From an uncultured Pedobacter sp. (lineage in GTDB: Bacteria; Bacteroidota; Bacteroidia; Sphingobacteriales; Sphingobacteriaceae), in the NCBI RefSeq assembly GCF_946479715.1, contig NZ_CAMLHF010000169.1:1-12192 (forward strand): a stretch of DNA of 12,192 bases, read 5' to 3'. Shown here piece after piece: positions 1 through 8,515 of this stretch; positions within the stretch are counted from its first letter, which is position 1, and every line of letters starts with the position of its first letter. A program made the translations under genes and the position numbers. The notes beneath the pieces are model-generated. The model was not told where the DNA came from. It ran no database searches and saw only the letters and a program-made list of their open reading frames with translations.

Positions 1-1749
1 CGGCTGATTAAGTACCTGAGATGCTTTTTTCCATCTTTTTAAATCCCAGAAACGACTACCTTCAAATGCCATCTCAATTGACCGTTCTTGCTGAATGATG
101 TCTCTAAGACCATTCTTGGTAGTATATTTTGTAGGCGTTTTCGAAAAGTTAGCCCATGAACTTTCAACAGATTTCAGACCTGCCCGATCTCTTATCAAGT
201 TTATATAGGTTAATGCTGTAGTCGGATCATCCGTTTCATTTGCCGCTTCGGCATAAAGCATATAAAGATCTCCTAATCTCATCACTGGCCATGGGTAAGA
301 TTCAACATTTACAGCGGTCTGTGTTTCCACCAGATTCCAGTTAACCAGCTTTTTTGTGTAGTACCCGGTTACAGAATAAAGCCTGCTTTGTTTTTTACCT
401 GTGGGCTGGTCTGATTTACTTTGAATAAGATGCATGCCATCCTGCATAAACCATTTAGAACCATCAAAAGCCATATCCGCATAAAAACGCGGCTCTCTAT
501 CGAAATGTAAACCTACCGTCTGATAGTTCTCTTGAAGCGCTTTATCATTTGGAGTTGTCGACCTTAAATTAAATCTATTTGCATAATCCCAGGTTTTATC
601 TTCAGTTATTGGCACTCCATTTTTTGTATAGAACAATTCTGCCATTTTCATCGTTGGCGCCAATTGCCCCTTTAAACTTAGATTTACAAAGTTCGCCTGT
701 AATTGAGGGCAGGCATATAATTGCAATGGCGTAGTTGGTGAACCGTAAGCTGTGTTACCCCATATCAATTCACTATTCCATTTCTCACACACCGCATTTC
801 TTATGTTCATCTCAATTTTCGTTTCCTCATCTACAGAAATTGCACCCGGAACAAATCGATATAAACTAGCACCTGCTGAGTTGGCTGCATCAATTGCCGT
901 TTTGCAGGCAGCAGCAGCCTTAACCCACTTATTTTGATCGAAGGTTGTATTAAATAAAGATGTGCCATCAATATTCTTGAAATTACTAAAATCACTGTTT
1001 CCATTAAACAGAGGGCTTGCCGCAGTAACTAATAACCTGGCTTTAATGGCAAGTGCTGCAGGTCTGGTTACTCTGCCCAACTCTGTCGCCAAACTTGTAA
1101 TTTTGTCGGGCAAACCCGTATTACCATCGCCTGCAGCCTCGTCCAATAAATTAGAAATATAATTAACAACTGAATCAACCGGCTGACGCATTACTTTCAC
1201 GTCATCAATTGGAGCAGTAATTGGCAAATTCTTATCAATTATTGGTATAGGCCCATACATTCTGAATAAATACCAATGGAAGTATGCTTTCAAAAACTTT
1301 GCCTCGGCTATCCACCTTGATTTCACATAGGGTTCAAGATCTACAGGTTTATCAATATTCTCCAAAAGAATATTGCAGTTCCTGATTCCCTGCCACATAG
1401 ATTTGCCATCAAATGAATCCCAGTAATTCATCTTTGGTGATACTTTATTTTGAAGACCCCTTGCAATATTATACGGATCAAGTGACCAAAAATCCTCACC
1501 GCTTATGGGCCAATAGATCCAGAACTCATCACCTGTATTCATTCCGGGGTTAGTTTCTGGATGGCCTTCTTGGGGCAAATTATTATAGATGGTAAAGAGA
1601 AATTTCTCTGCCTCATTTCTATTGGCAAATGCATTATCAATTGTTGCCACATTATCAGGTACCACATCAAGAAAACTTTTCTTACATGAAGGCACTACAA
1701 CCATTAAAGCTGCAACTGACAGAATAATATATATCTTAAATATTTTCAT
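1..1749 (-). CDS. SusD/RagB-family outer-membrane glycan-binding lipoprotein (3' end outside window)
   Basis: This is the surface lipoprotein that sits as a lid on the SusC transporter and captures oligosaccharides. I translated 583 codons on the minus strand from the ATG at 1749 to the window edge without meeting a stop. Residues 1-21 form a lipoprotein signal peptide with the lipobox V-P-S-C, so Cys22 is the predicted lipidated residue, followed by KKSFLDVVP, a typical SusD start. The helical SusD-like N-terminal region includes WIAEAKFLKAYFHWYLF near 146-162. The C-terminal SusD/RagB part shows RLGDLYMLYAEAAN (491-504), YINLIRDRAGL (515-525) and ERSIEMAFEGSRFWDLKRW (555-573). That last block normally lies near the C-terminus, so I infer only a few tens of residues are missing. 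It follows susC after 16 nt and is almost certainly cotranscribed with it. The bound glycan cannot be told from the sequence. Confidence 0.95.
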   Translation of the reverse strand, partial: MKIFKIYIILSVAALMVVVPSCKKSFLDVVPDNVATIDNAFANRNEAEKFLFTIYNNLPQEGHPETNPGMNTGDEFWIYWPISGEDFWSLDPYNIARGLQNKVSPKMNYWDSFDGKSMWQGIRNCNILLENIDKPVDLEPYVKSRWIAEAKFLKAYFHWYLFRMYGPIPIIDKNLPITAPIDDVKVMRQPVDSVVNYISNLLDEAAGDGNTGLPDKITSLATELGRVTRPAALAIKARLLVTAASPLFNGNSDFSNFKNIDGTSLFNTTFDQNKWVKAAAACKTAIDAANSAGASLYRFVPGAISVDEETKIEMNIRNAVCEKWNSELIWGNTAYGSPTTPLQLYACPQLQANFVNLSLKGQLAPTMKMAELFYTKNGVPITEDKTWDYANRFNLRSTTPNDKALQENYQTVGLHFDREPRFYADMAFDGSKWFMQDGMHLIQSKSDQPTGKKQSRLYSVTGYYTKKLVNWNLVETQTAVNVESYPWPVMRLGDLYMLYAEAANETDDPTTALTYINLIRDRAGLKSVESSWANFSKTPTKYTTKNGLRDIIQQERSIEMAFEGSRFWDLKRWKKASQVLNQP

Positions 1750-1755
1750 ATTGAT

Positions 1756-1760
1756 TCCTT
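1756..1760 (-). promoter_or_regulatory. Shine-Dalgarno-like ribosome binding site of the susD-like gene
   Basis: Read on the minus strand, the 16-nt gap between the susC stop and the susD ATG contains AAGGA, ending six bases before the ATG. It supports the ATG at 1749 as the start and suggests reinitiation by ribosomes finishing susC. The other genes in this window have no comparable purine tract, as is common in Bacteroidota. Confidence 0.5.
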
Positions 1761-1765
1761 TTAAA

Positions 1766-4700
1766 TTAGAACTGTACATTAAGTCCAAAATTGAATACCT
1801 TTTGTACAGGATACCCTAACCCATTACTTCCCTGTTCTGGATCCCAAAGTTTAAAGCTGCTTTTAACAAACAAATTGCTGCCATTGGCATATAATCTAAT
1901 GCCACCAATATGTAACCTGTGCAACGCTTTTTCTTGTATATTATAGCCAATCTCAACAGTTTTCAATCTCAGGAAAGATCCATTTCTCATCCACCAGTTA
2001 GAAACCTGTGTGTTATTTGAGCTTATGTTTTGATCCAGACGTGGCCAGAATGCCTGGATATTTCTATTCTCTTCCGACCAATAGTCGTTAGCAATTACTT
2101 CCAACAGTCCATTTTGCGCACCTCCACTAAAAGCAAATGGAGTAATTTTAGCAGGATCCACCCAAAAGGATGAACGTCCGGATCCCTGGAAAAAACCACT
2201 TATATCAAAATTTTTATAACCCATGGATAAACCGAAGCCATAAATAATTTCGGGGGTAGTAGGTAACCCTAACGGCACAACATCCAGAGATGTGATCTGG
2301 CCATCGCCATTTACATCACGATATTTAATATCTCCTCCTTTAACCTCTCCGAAATTTTGATAGGGCGAGTTTTTCACTTCTTCATCATCAACAAACAGAC
2401 GCTCGGCTATTAAACCGTAAACCTGACTAATTGGGTTCCCTACTTTAGACAAGTAAGAAAGGTTAGCCGGATATTTTGGCTCTTCGTTTACAATAACCTT
2501 ACTTGTAGCATACGTAAATGTACCCCGCCCCTGTAACCACATATCACCAAAATTCTTGTTATAATCTAAGGAAACGTCAACTCCCTGACCCTTTACCTCT
2601 CCAACATTTGCCTGGATACCGGCACTTAAACCCATTGTATTGGGAATATATGCTCTTGTCATTAATATATTCGTGCGGTGCTGTCTATAAACATCTACAA
2701 TGAGGTTCATACTATTAAACAATCCCACATCCATTCCCAAATTGGTTGTTTTAGCCTGTTCCCAGGTAATTTCATTATTCGCATACCGTGAAATAGAGAT
2801 TCCATTTCTGTTATAGCCATAATTGGTACCAAACCAGGTCCCTCTGGTTGGATCATTGAGGTTCACATTTGATAAGTAGAAGAACCTGGATCCGTTGTCT
2901 CCAATCTGGTCGTTACCAACCAAACCATAGGTTGCTCTGAATTTAAGTCTGGAAACGACCTTATTGATTGGCGTCATGAATTTCTCATTAGAAACATTCC
3001 ATGCTAATCCAATAGAAGGGAAGAACCCATATCGGTGATTGCTGGCAAAACGTTCAGAACCATTGTAGCCAAAATTTGCCTCAAGAATATATCTATCATC
3101 ATACCCATAGGTAAACCTGCCCGATAGCCCTTGATTTCTAAAAGGGAGTGATTGTTGTAAATCTCCGGCATTGGCATTAAGATAGTTTCTTAAAAGGGTT
3201 ACTAAAAGACCTGTTATTGCGTGTTTTTGCCCAATCGTTTTACTATAATTTACCGCAGCTTCCATATAGGTTGTTGTATTCAAGACTTTATTTCCTTCAC
3301 GGTAGTTCAGATACTCGGTTGCATCTTCTTCATTAAGTAAGCTGACACTGTAATTCCTACCATCGGCGCTTGTTGGACTTGCTGAATAATAGAATGGATT
3401 ATACGCCCTACTTACATCAAAATAGGAATATCTTTGGGTATAAGCCATTAACCTTGCACTAAGGCCAGGTGTTACAAACTTAAAATCCTGTTTAACTTCT
3501 AGCTGTACATTAAGGGTCGAGGTGTTGTACTGTTGAAAACCCGAAACCATTCTTGCATATGGATTTACATAGCCTGGCCCCTCTCCTGAAAGAGTTGCAT
3601 TACCAAATAGTGGGTGATTTACTTTTGACAAGGCTGATGACGGAAAAATTGCGGGAAAAGATACCGGATTTGATGCAAGAGCACTTGCAAAAACTACCGA
3701 CCCACCATTAATTCTGTTACCATATTGATCATAGCCTCCAACTGGCCCATTATAATCATCAAAACTACCTGAAGTCCTTACTATCCCTTCCGTAGTAGGG
3801 GTCAATTTTACATTTACATTTGACCGGACCTCATAGCTTTTCAGGTTGACATTATTATTAAAATTATTTCCGCTCTCTGATTTTAGCACTCCATTATCCT
3901 GATTAAAAGTTCCGGCTATATAATATTGAGCAACCTTCCCCCCACCAGTCATGTTCATATTAAACCGCTGGTTCATGGTATAATCCTTTATTAACATATC
4001 TATCCAATTGTTATTAGGATACAACATTGGGTTCATACCTGCTGCAGTTCGATCAATTTTGGTTTGAGAATATGGAAGTACTCCAAGAGGATTTCTTGTC
4101 AATACTGCCTCATTAGCCATATTCATATAAGTAATGTTGTCTGCGAGCTTAAAATTTTGGGTATTAGTTGATAACGAGTTTTCAAATCTGACATTAAACT
4201 TCGTAGATCCATCAATACCAGATTTTGTGGTAACTAGAACCACCCCATTTGCACCTCTTGCTCCATATAGCGACGAAGCCGCCGCATCTTTTAAAACAGA
4301 AAACCCTGCAATATCATCAGGCTGTAATCTTGCCAGGGCATTGGATGTAGATTCCATGCCATCAATCAAAATCAATGCATCAACTTTTCCTGATCCAAAA
4401 GTGGTAATTCCACGGATAAAAAACTGTGCATTATCAGCACCTGGCTCTCCGCTTCTTTGGTAAGCAACAACACCGGATAATCGTCCGGCAAGCATTGTTG
4501 TTAAGTTACTGGTTGGGCCTTTTAGCTCTTTCGGATTGATGGCAGTAATAGAACTAACCATACTTTCCTTTTTCTGCTGACCATATGCCACAACAACAAC
4601 ATCGTCCAAAACGTTGTTGTCTTCAACAAGTGTCACATTAACTGTTTTTCTTCCATTAATATTAACCTCCTGTTTCTTGTATCCCACAAAAGAAAAAACA

Positions 4701-4939
4701 AGAATACCCTTTCCTTCATTAACGTTAATAGCAAATACTCCATCTGCTGAAGTTACAACGCCATTATTGCTCCCCTTTAACACAACACTTACGCCTGGTA
4801 GCGCCCCACCTCCTGCATCTGTTACTTTACCTGTTATTCTTATCACTGATTGCGCCATAGAAGAGAAAGTCGCAATTATTAACAGTAAGGAACAACAAAG
4901 GTATTTCACTTTTAAATAAGTAAAAATTCTTTGATACAT
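1766..4939 (-). CDS. SusC/RagA-family TonB-linked outer-membrane transporter
   Basis: This is a TonB-dependent beta-barrel that imports glycan oligomers captured by its SusD partner, powered by TonB-ExbBD. At 1057 residues it has normal SusC length. Residues 1-30 form a signal peptide ending at a likely MAQ cleavage site. Residues about 34-105 are the carboxypeptidase-D-like beta-sandwich (TGKVTDAGGGALPGVSVVLKG, then VFSFVGYKKQEV). A TonB-box-like stretch, DDVVVVAYGQQKK, lies at 112-124. The plug follows, with the family signature LKDAAASSLYGARGANGVVLVTTKSG at 216-241, and the barrel fills the remainder, ending WDPEQGSNGLGYPVQKVFNFGLNVQF. There is no N-terminal STN (secretin/TonB) domain, so direct FecR-type anti-sigma signalling is not expected. 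It is the first gene of the susCD operon, read from a promoter of its own downstream of the esterase terminator. The substrate is not predictable from the sequence alone. Confidence 0.97.
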   Translation of the reverse strand: MYQRIFTYLKVKYLCCSLLLIIATFSSMAQSVIRITGKVTDAGGGALPGVSVVLKGSNNGVVTSADGVFAINVNEGKGILVFSFVGYKKQEVNINGRKTVNVTLVEDNNVLDDVVVVAYGQQKKESMVSSITAINPKELKGPTSNLTTMLAGRLSGVVAYQRSGEPGADNAQFFIRGITTFGSGKVDALILIDGMESTSNALARLQPDDIAGFSVLKDAAASSLYGARGANGVVLVTTKSGIDGSTKFNVRFENSLSTNTQNFKLADNITYMNMANEAVLTRNPLGVLPYSQTKIDRTAAGMNPMLYPNNNWIDMLIKDYTMNQRFNMNMTGGGKVAQYYIAGTFNQDNGVLKSESGNNFNNNVNLKSYEVRSNVNVKLTPTTEGIVRTSGSFDDYNGPVGGYDQYGNRINGGSVVFASALASNPVSFPAIFPSSALSKVNHPLFGNATLSGEGPGYVNPYARMVSGFQQYNTSTLNVQLEVKQDFKFVTPGLSARLMAYTQRYSYFDVSRAYNPFYYSASPTSADGRNYSVSLLNEEDATEYLNYREGNKVLNTTTYMEAAVNYSKTIGQKHAITGLLVTLLRNYLNANAGDLQQSLPFRNQGLSGRFTYGYDDRYILEANFGYNGSERFASNHRYGFFPSIGLAWNVSNEKFMTPINKVVSRLKFRATYGLVGNDQIGDNGSRFFYLSNVNLNDPTRGTWFGTNYGYNRNGISISRYANNEITWEQAKTTNLGMDVGLFNSMNLIVDVYRQHRTNILMTRAYIPNTMGLSAGIQANVGEVKGQGVDVSLDYNKNFGDMWLQGRGTFTYATSKVIVNEEPKYPANLSYLSKVGNPISQVYGLIAERLFVDDEEVKNSPYQNFGEVKGGDIKYRDVNGDGQITSLDVVPLGLPTTPEIIYGFGLSMGYKNFDISGFFQGSGRSSFWVDPAKITPFAFSGGAQNGLLEVIANDYWSEENRNIQAFWPRLDQNISSNNTQVSNWWMRNGSFLRLKTVEIGYNIQEKALHRLHIGGIRLYANGSNLFVKSSFKLWDPEQGSNGLGYPVQKVFNFGLNVQF

Positions 4940-4961
4940 AGTAATTGGTTTAGTTTGACTG

Positions 4962-4975
4962 GTTTTATTTGGTTA
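4962..4975 (-). promoter_or_regulatory. Leader element TAACCAAATAAAAC before susC
   Basis: This 14-nt element on the minus strand ends 22 nt before the susC ATG. It differs at one position from the element that ends 2 nt before the esterase ATG (7295-7308). The stretch is A/C-rich, which in Bacteroidota favours unstructured, efficiently translated leaders. Whether it is a binding site or only compositional similarity is not known. Confidence 0.3.
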
Positions 4976-5018
4976 AGTATGTTATTTAATACAATGATTA
5001 CGATAACACTTGTACATA

Positions 5019-5049
5019 CATAGTTACATATTAATTCCATATAATCAAA
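5019..5049 (-). promoter_or_regulatory. Candidate Bacteroidota sigma-70 promoter of susCD
   Basis: On the minus strand, TTTG (5046-5049) is followed after exactly 19 nt by TAACTATG (5019-5026). The Bacteroidota consensus is TTTG, a spacer near 19 nt, then TAnnTTTG, so the -33 element matches fully and the -7 element has one mismatch. It would give an untranslated leader of roughly 70 nt. No other site in the 4940-5217 spacer fits both elements as well. This is inferred from consensus only. Confidence 0.45.
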
Positions 5050-5217
5050 CTTTTTTAAAAAAAATCTAAAAACCAAGTCAATAGCATTTAAAAAAGCATA
5101 AAAACAGCGATTTTGAACCCATTAAAACTGAAACACCACCTACAATGTTAATACATACTTAAAATAAAAAATACATTTTCAAATAATAAGAGCATACGTA
5201 AGTAAATAAAATCAAAA

Positions 5218-5266
5218 AAAATCGCTCCTGGATTCTGAGTTTATTTCAGAATCCAGGAGCGATTTT
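5218..5266 (-). terminator. Rho-independent terminator of the esterase gene
   Basis: A perfect inverted repeat has arms 5218-5238 and 5246-5266 (21 bp including three flanking A:T pairs) around a 7-nt loop. On the minus strand it starts 19 nt after the esterase stop codon. The descending arm runs into a T tract (plus-strand A's at 5214-5220). That is the textbook intrinsic-terminator layout for the minus strand. On the plus strand only a short T run follows, and no gene there needs terminating. It separates esterase transcription from susC. Confidence 0.92.
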
Positions 5267-5285
5267 CCTTACTGGTATACTTTAT

Positions 5286-7292
5286 TTATTTTTTCCCTGC
5301 CGTAGTGTCTGGCCAGTTATCAGTTCTGAATGGTGAAGCTGGAAGCCCTGCACCATTTACAAAATTACACTGTGGGTTATCAGCCCAGGCATATCTCACC
5401 GAGACAGGATTTGGCACTTCAGCGCTAGTAACAACAACTTGATTTCCTTTTATTACAGCTTTAGCCCAATGAAATTTCTGATCTGAACCGGCTATAGAAA
5501 AGCCCTTTAATTCTGCTCCATCGCTGGCTTTTAAACCGCCATCGGTAGATCCAAAAGTTAATGCTATGTTACTACCCTCAATTTTTTGTGATTGATATAC
5601 CGGGCCACTGTAAGGAATTTTAACTCCATAATCTTTAGCAAGTGCTATAAATGCTAACCGCTTACCAACATCCTGTTTATTTTTTGGATGAATATCTACA
5701 GCATCACCTATGTCAATAGAAACAGCCATCCCGGTATTTGGAAGCGAAAGTGTTTCACGCTGCGCATCTCTTAACTCTGCCCATTCAGAAGGTTTTGGTT
5801 CCCTTACTGCCTGCATAAAATTAGCGAGCTGAACAAAGTAAAACGGAAAATCAGGTTGATTCCAGCTTTTTCTCCAATCTTTAATCATTGCAGGAAAAAG
5901 TTTACGATACTGATTTGCCCGGCCGGCATTACTTTCTCCCTGGTACCAAATAGCTCCCTTAATCGGAAATTGCAAATAAGGATTGATCATTGCATTATAC
6001 AGTACCGTTACTCTATTAGGACCATCATTTGAAGCAGGCATAGGCGCTACGTCTTTTAAATTTAACCCTACCTTGTATTGCCAATCTCCATCAAGCGATA
6101 AACGCTCTCCATTTGCAGACACCAGTGATAATATATTTTTATCTCCGTAAAGGCCACCATCACCAGCACCATCAAACACCCTTACTACCAAAGCAAATGT
6201 TCCTGCTTTTACTTTATTTGCAGGGACAGTATAAGTACGTGGAACATTAAATCCTTCTGTTTGACCTATTTTTTCGCCATCAAAAAAAGTAACGTCATTA
6301 TCATCTATAGTACCCAAATTAACCTTTACCTCTTTACCCGCCCATGATTGAGGGATAGTTATATTTTTTCTAAACCAAACAACACCATCAAAGTCAGGCA
6401 TTCCGCTCTTCTCCCATAATGAAGGCAAAACCATGCTTTTCCATGATGAAACGTCAAGTGAAGCATCCAACCATGAAGGTTTACCCTGAGCTATACCGGC
6501 ATCTTTATCTAATACCAGCTTTTGCCAGGCTTCCAATTTCTGTTTAAAGCTAGAAGCGTCTTTATCTTTGCTAGAGGTTTCAATTTTGTTAACTGCTTCT
6601 ACAAAATCTGGTATAGTTTTAAGTGTACCCGCACTAGTCCACGCCTCCGCAATAGTGCCGCCCCACGAAGTATTTATCAATCCGATAGGGACACCTGTTT
6701 TTTTGTTGATCTCGCGGGCAAAAAAGTAGGCAACTGACGAAAAGTTCGCAACATATTTCGGTGTACAAGCTTGCCATCCATCATTATAGACCTTAGCATC
6801 TTTTAACGGTGAATTGCTGGTTACCTGAACAGTGTGCAACAATCTGATATTCGGATAATTTGCATCATTTATTTCCTGTTCATAATTATTGACTTTCCCC
6901 CATCCGGCCAATGGCATTTCCATGTTAGATTGTCCTGAGCAAATCCAAACATCACCAATAAGCACATTGCTTAACTTAGTAACATCTCCATCAGAAATAC
7001 TAATATTATATGGTCCGCCAAAAGAAGGAGTCGGCAACACAACTTTAAACTTTCCATCACTACCCGCTTTAGCAGTATAAGTTTTATTATTCCAGGTAGC
7101 GATAACTTTTACCGTCTTTCCGGCATCGGTATTTCCCCAGATAGCAACATTGGTTTTTTGTTGAAAAACCATGTTATCACTAAATACAGAAGGTAGAGTT
7201 ACCTTTGCCTGCACTACAGCGCTTAAAAATAATGAGGCGAGCAATAAGCCGCCTTTAAAGAATTTAACGGAATTGAGGTTCAAGATGTTCAT
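5286..7292 (-). CDS. Secreted sialate O-acetylesterase / CE20-like carbohydrate acetylesterase
   Basis: This is a predicted exported SGNH-type esterase (SASA family) that removes acetyl groups from glycans or sialic acids. The 668-residue product begins with a signal peptide (hydrophobic core about 12-26, likely cleavage after VQA at 29). It continues with a beta-sandwich region (about 30-110) containing the family opening LPSVFSDNMVFQQ. The nucleophile block is GQSNM (Ser122 at 120-124), with NTSWGGT (207-213) behind it, then WYQGESN (449-455) and the Asp-His pair of DIHP (Asp533, His535). Between the two catalytic halves lies an insert (about 280-400) with DGVVWFRKNITIP and a later DGEKIGQTEG. 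It resembles the sugar-binding jelly roll of family 2 glycosidases, as described for CE20-type xyloglucan acetylesterases. No lipobox is present, so it is probably periplasmic or secreted. Its place beside susCD suggests deacetylation of the imported glycan. Family assignment is firm and substrate is unknown. Confidence 0.93.
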   Translation of the reverse strand: MNILNLNSVKFFKGGLLLASLFLSAVVQAKVTLPSVFSDNMVFQQKTNVAIWGNTDAGKTVKVIATWNNKTYTAKAGSDGKFKVVLPTPSFGGPYNISISDGDVTKLSNVLIGDVWICSGQSNMEMPLAGWGKVNNYEQEINDANYPNIRLLHTVQVTSNSPLKDAKVYNDGWQACTPKYVANFSSVAYFFAREINKKTGVPIGLINTSWGGTIAEAWTSAGTLKTIPDFVEAVNKIETSSKDKDASSFKQKLEAWQKLVLDKDAGIAQGKPSWLDASLDVSSWKSMVLPSLWEKSGMPDFDGVVWFRKNITIPQSWAGKEVKVNLGTIDDNDVTFFDGEKIGQTEGFNVPRTYTVPANKVKAGTFALVVRVFDGAGDGGLYGDKNILSLVSANGERLSLDGDWQYKVGLNLKDVAPMPASNDGPNRVTVLYNAMINPYLQFPIKGAIWYQGESNAGRANQYRKLFPAMIKDWRKSWNQPDFPFYFVQLANFMQAVREPKPSEWAELRDAQRETLSLPNTGMAVSIDIGDAVDIHPKNKQDVGKRLAFIALAKDYGVKIPYSGPVYQSQKIEGSNIALTFGSTDGGLKASDGAELKGFSIAGSDQKFHWAKAVIKGNQVVVTSAEVPNPVSVRYAWADNPQCNFVNGAGLPASPFRTDNWPDTTAGKK

Positions 7293-7294
7293 TT

Positions 7295-7308
7295 GTTTAA
7301 TTTGGTTA
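7295..7308 (-). promoter_or_regulatory. Leader element TAACCAAATTAAAC before the esterase
   Basis: This is the partner copy of the element at 4962-4975, with 13 of 14 positions identical. It ends two bases before the esterase ATG, so it overlaps the ribosome landing region. A shared translational or transcriptional control of esterase and susC is possible but unproven. Confidence 0.3.
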
Positions 7309-7361
7309 CATAATGCAATACCAGATCGTTATAAACTATTAGAACCGGATACCGCTATGCA

Positions 7362-7369
7362 CAAACATA
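7362..7369 (-). promoter_or_regulatory. Candidate -7 element of the esterase promoter
   Basis: On the minus strand this reads TATGTTTG, a full match to the Bacteroidota -7 consensus TAnnTTTG. It sits in the 116-nt gap between fbp and the esterase. The nearest upstream TTTG (7396-7399) is 26 nt away, longer than the usual spacing near 19, so the -33 half is weak. No terminator for fbp is evident in the same gap, so some read-through from fbp is possible. Confidence 0.45.
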
Positions 7370-7408
7370 TTAAATATTAATATATTTTTATTAAACAAAA
7401 GACATCTA

Positions 7409-8494
7409 TTAATCTATGCCACCCACTACTCCCATTTGCTCTAGTTTAGCCTCAGTACCAGAAATATAACGGGAATTTGATTTTTTCTCTGAAGAGAATT
7501 CCATCATTAATGACTCTGCAACATGAACCATATGTTCTGACCCAATAAATATGGCAGTCCGCTGATGTAATTCTGTTGGTTCTATTTCCAATATCCTGTT
7601 AAAACCATCCGAAGCAACTCCTCCGGCTTGTTCAACTATAAAAGCCATTGGATTACATTCATACAATAACCGCAATTTTCCGTTAGGAGATCGGGCGGTA
7701 GTAGGATAAATATATATGCCTCCCTTTATTAAATTCCGATGAATGTCGCCTACCATCGAACCAATATACCTTGATGTATATGGTCTATTAGTGGCTGCAT
7801 CTTCAACCTGAACATATTTTAGATATTTTTTTACTCCTTCCGGAAAATGGACATAGTTCCCTTCATTTAAGGAATAAATATTTCCATTTGGGGGTATCTT
7901 CATATTTGGATGGGATAAGCAAAACTCTCCGATGGAAGGATCCAAGGTAAAACCGTTCACCCCTTTACCTGTAGTATACACCAGCATGGTAGAGGATCCA
8001 TAAATCACATAACCGGCTGCCACCTGCTCGGTCCCTTTTTGCAAAACATCCTGTAAAGTAGCCTCGCCGTTTGTAGATTTTCTTCTGTAAATCGAGAAAA
8101 TAGTTCCTACCGCAACATTACAATCAATATTAGAAGAACCATCGAGCGGGTCAATGCAGACTATGTATTTGGCATTTTTAGATACTGGTGAATCAATTTT
8201 CACAAACTCATCCTCTTCTTCAGTTGCAACAATACAACATTCACCACCACTGGTCAGCGCACTTATAAATTGCGTATTAGCATACACATCAAGCTTCTGT
8301 TGCCCTTCACCCTGAATATTCATGGTTCCGGCGGCTCCCAGTATATCAACCAGGCCTGCTTTGTTCACCTCCCGGTTAACTATTTTGGAGGCAATACCAA
8401 TATCCCGCAGCAATCTTGAAAGCTCTCCTTTTGCATAAGGAAAATCGGCCTGTTTTTCTATTATAAATTGACCCAGTGTTTTTATACCTGACAT
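7409..8494 (-). CDS. fbp: Class I fructose-1,6-bisphosphatase
   Basis: This cytosolic enzyme hydrolyses fructose 1,6-bisphosphate to fructose 6-phosphate, the committed step of gluconeogenesis. The 361-residue length is slightly above the usual 330-340 because of a C-terminal tail after residue 335. Visible family blocks are [12 protein letters not shown] (62-73), the acidic metal-binding run TEEEDEF (91-97), the signature IDPLDGSSN with Asp115 and Asp118 (114-122), [24 protein letters not shown] (243-266, substrate phosphate region) and [21 protein letters not shown] (272-292, with Glu279 as a metal ligand). All key residues appear intact. It begins 21 nt after the stop of the upstream phosphoesterase and is probably cotranscribed with it. 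The spacer has no clear Shine-Dalgarno sequence. The ATG start fits family N-termini ([10 protein letters not shown]). Confidence 0.97.
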   Translation of the reverse strand: MSGIKTLGQFIIEKQADFPYAKGELSRLLRDIGIASKIVNREVNKAGLVDILGAAGTMNIQGEGQQKLDVYANTQFISALTSGGECCIVATEEEDEFVKIDSPVSKNAKYIVCIDPLDGSSNIDCNVAVGTIFSIYRRKSTNGEATLQDVLQKGTEQVAAGYVIYGSSTMLVYTTGKGVNGFTLDPSIGEFCLSHPNMKIPPNGNIYSLNEGNYVHFPEGVKKYLKYVQVEDAATNRPYTSRYIGSMVGDIHRNLIKGGIYIYPTTARSPNGKLRLLYECNPMAFIVEQAGGVASDGFNRILEIEPTELHQRTAIFIGSEHMVHVAESLMMEFSSEKKSNSRYISGTEAKLEQMGVVGGID

Positions 8495-8515
8495 ATACTT
8501 AGTGTATTTAATACG

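Larger units (their letters stand above)
4940..5217. other. AT-rich intergenic leader/promoter region upstream of susC
   Basis: This gene-free stretch lies between the susC start and the esterase terminator. It holds the proposed susC promoter and a leader element resembling one before the esterase start. The remainder (about 5050-5213) is A-rich on the plus strand. I found no open frame of note, no RNA gene and no GC-containing hairpin in it. Confidence 0.7.

Noticed and set aside
752..1162. Two short plus-strand open frames in the left part of the window
   Set aside because: Both lie opposite the continuous 583-codon SusD frame and look like translations of its complement.
4134..4463. 109-codon plus-strand open frame inside susC
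   Set aside because: It lies wholly opposite the conserved plug domain of susC, resembles no known protein and has no promoter or ribosome site. It is a shadow of the real frame.
4850..4939. Possible lipoprotein signal in SusC (Cys-Cys in the leader)
   Set aside because: The cysteines at residues 15-16 come before the hydrophobic core SLLLIIATF and have no lipobox in front. The MAQ site at 28-30 is an ordinary signal peptidase I site.
5105..5268. Nine-base string AGCGATTTT occurring in the susC spacer and in the terminator arm
   Set aside because: It is a single short match in AT-rich DNA with no symmetric partner or gene context, so it is treated as chance.
7370..7408. AT-only inverted repeats just after fbp as a terminator
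   Set aside because: The stems are short, contain no G:C pairs and are expected by chance in such AT-rich sequence. They also overlap the esterase promoter region.
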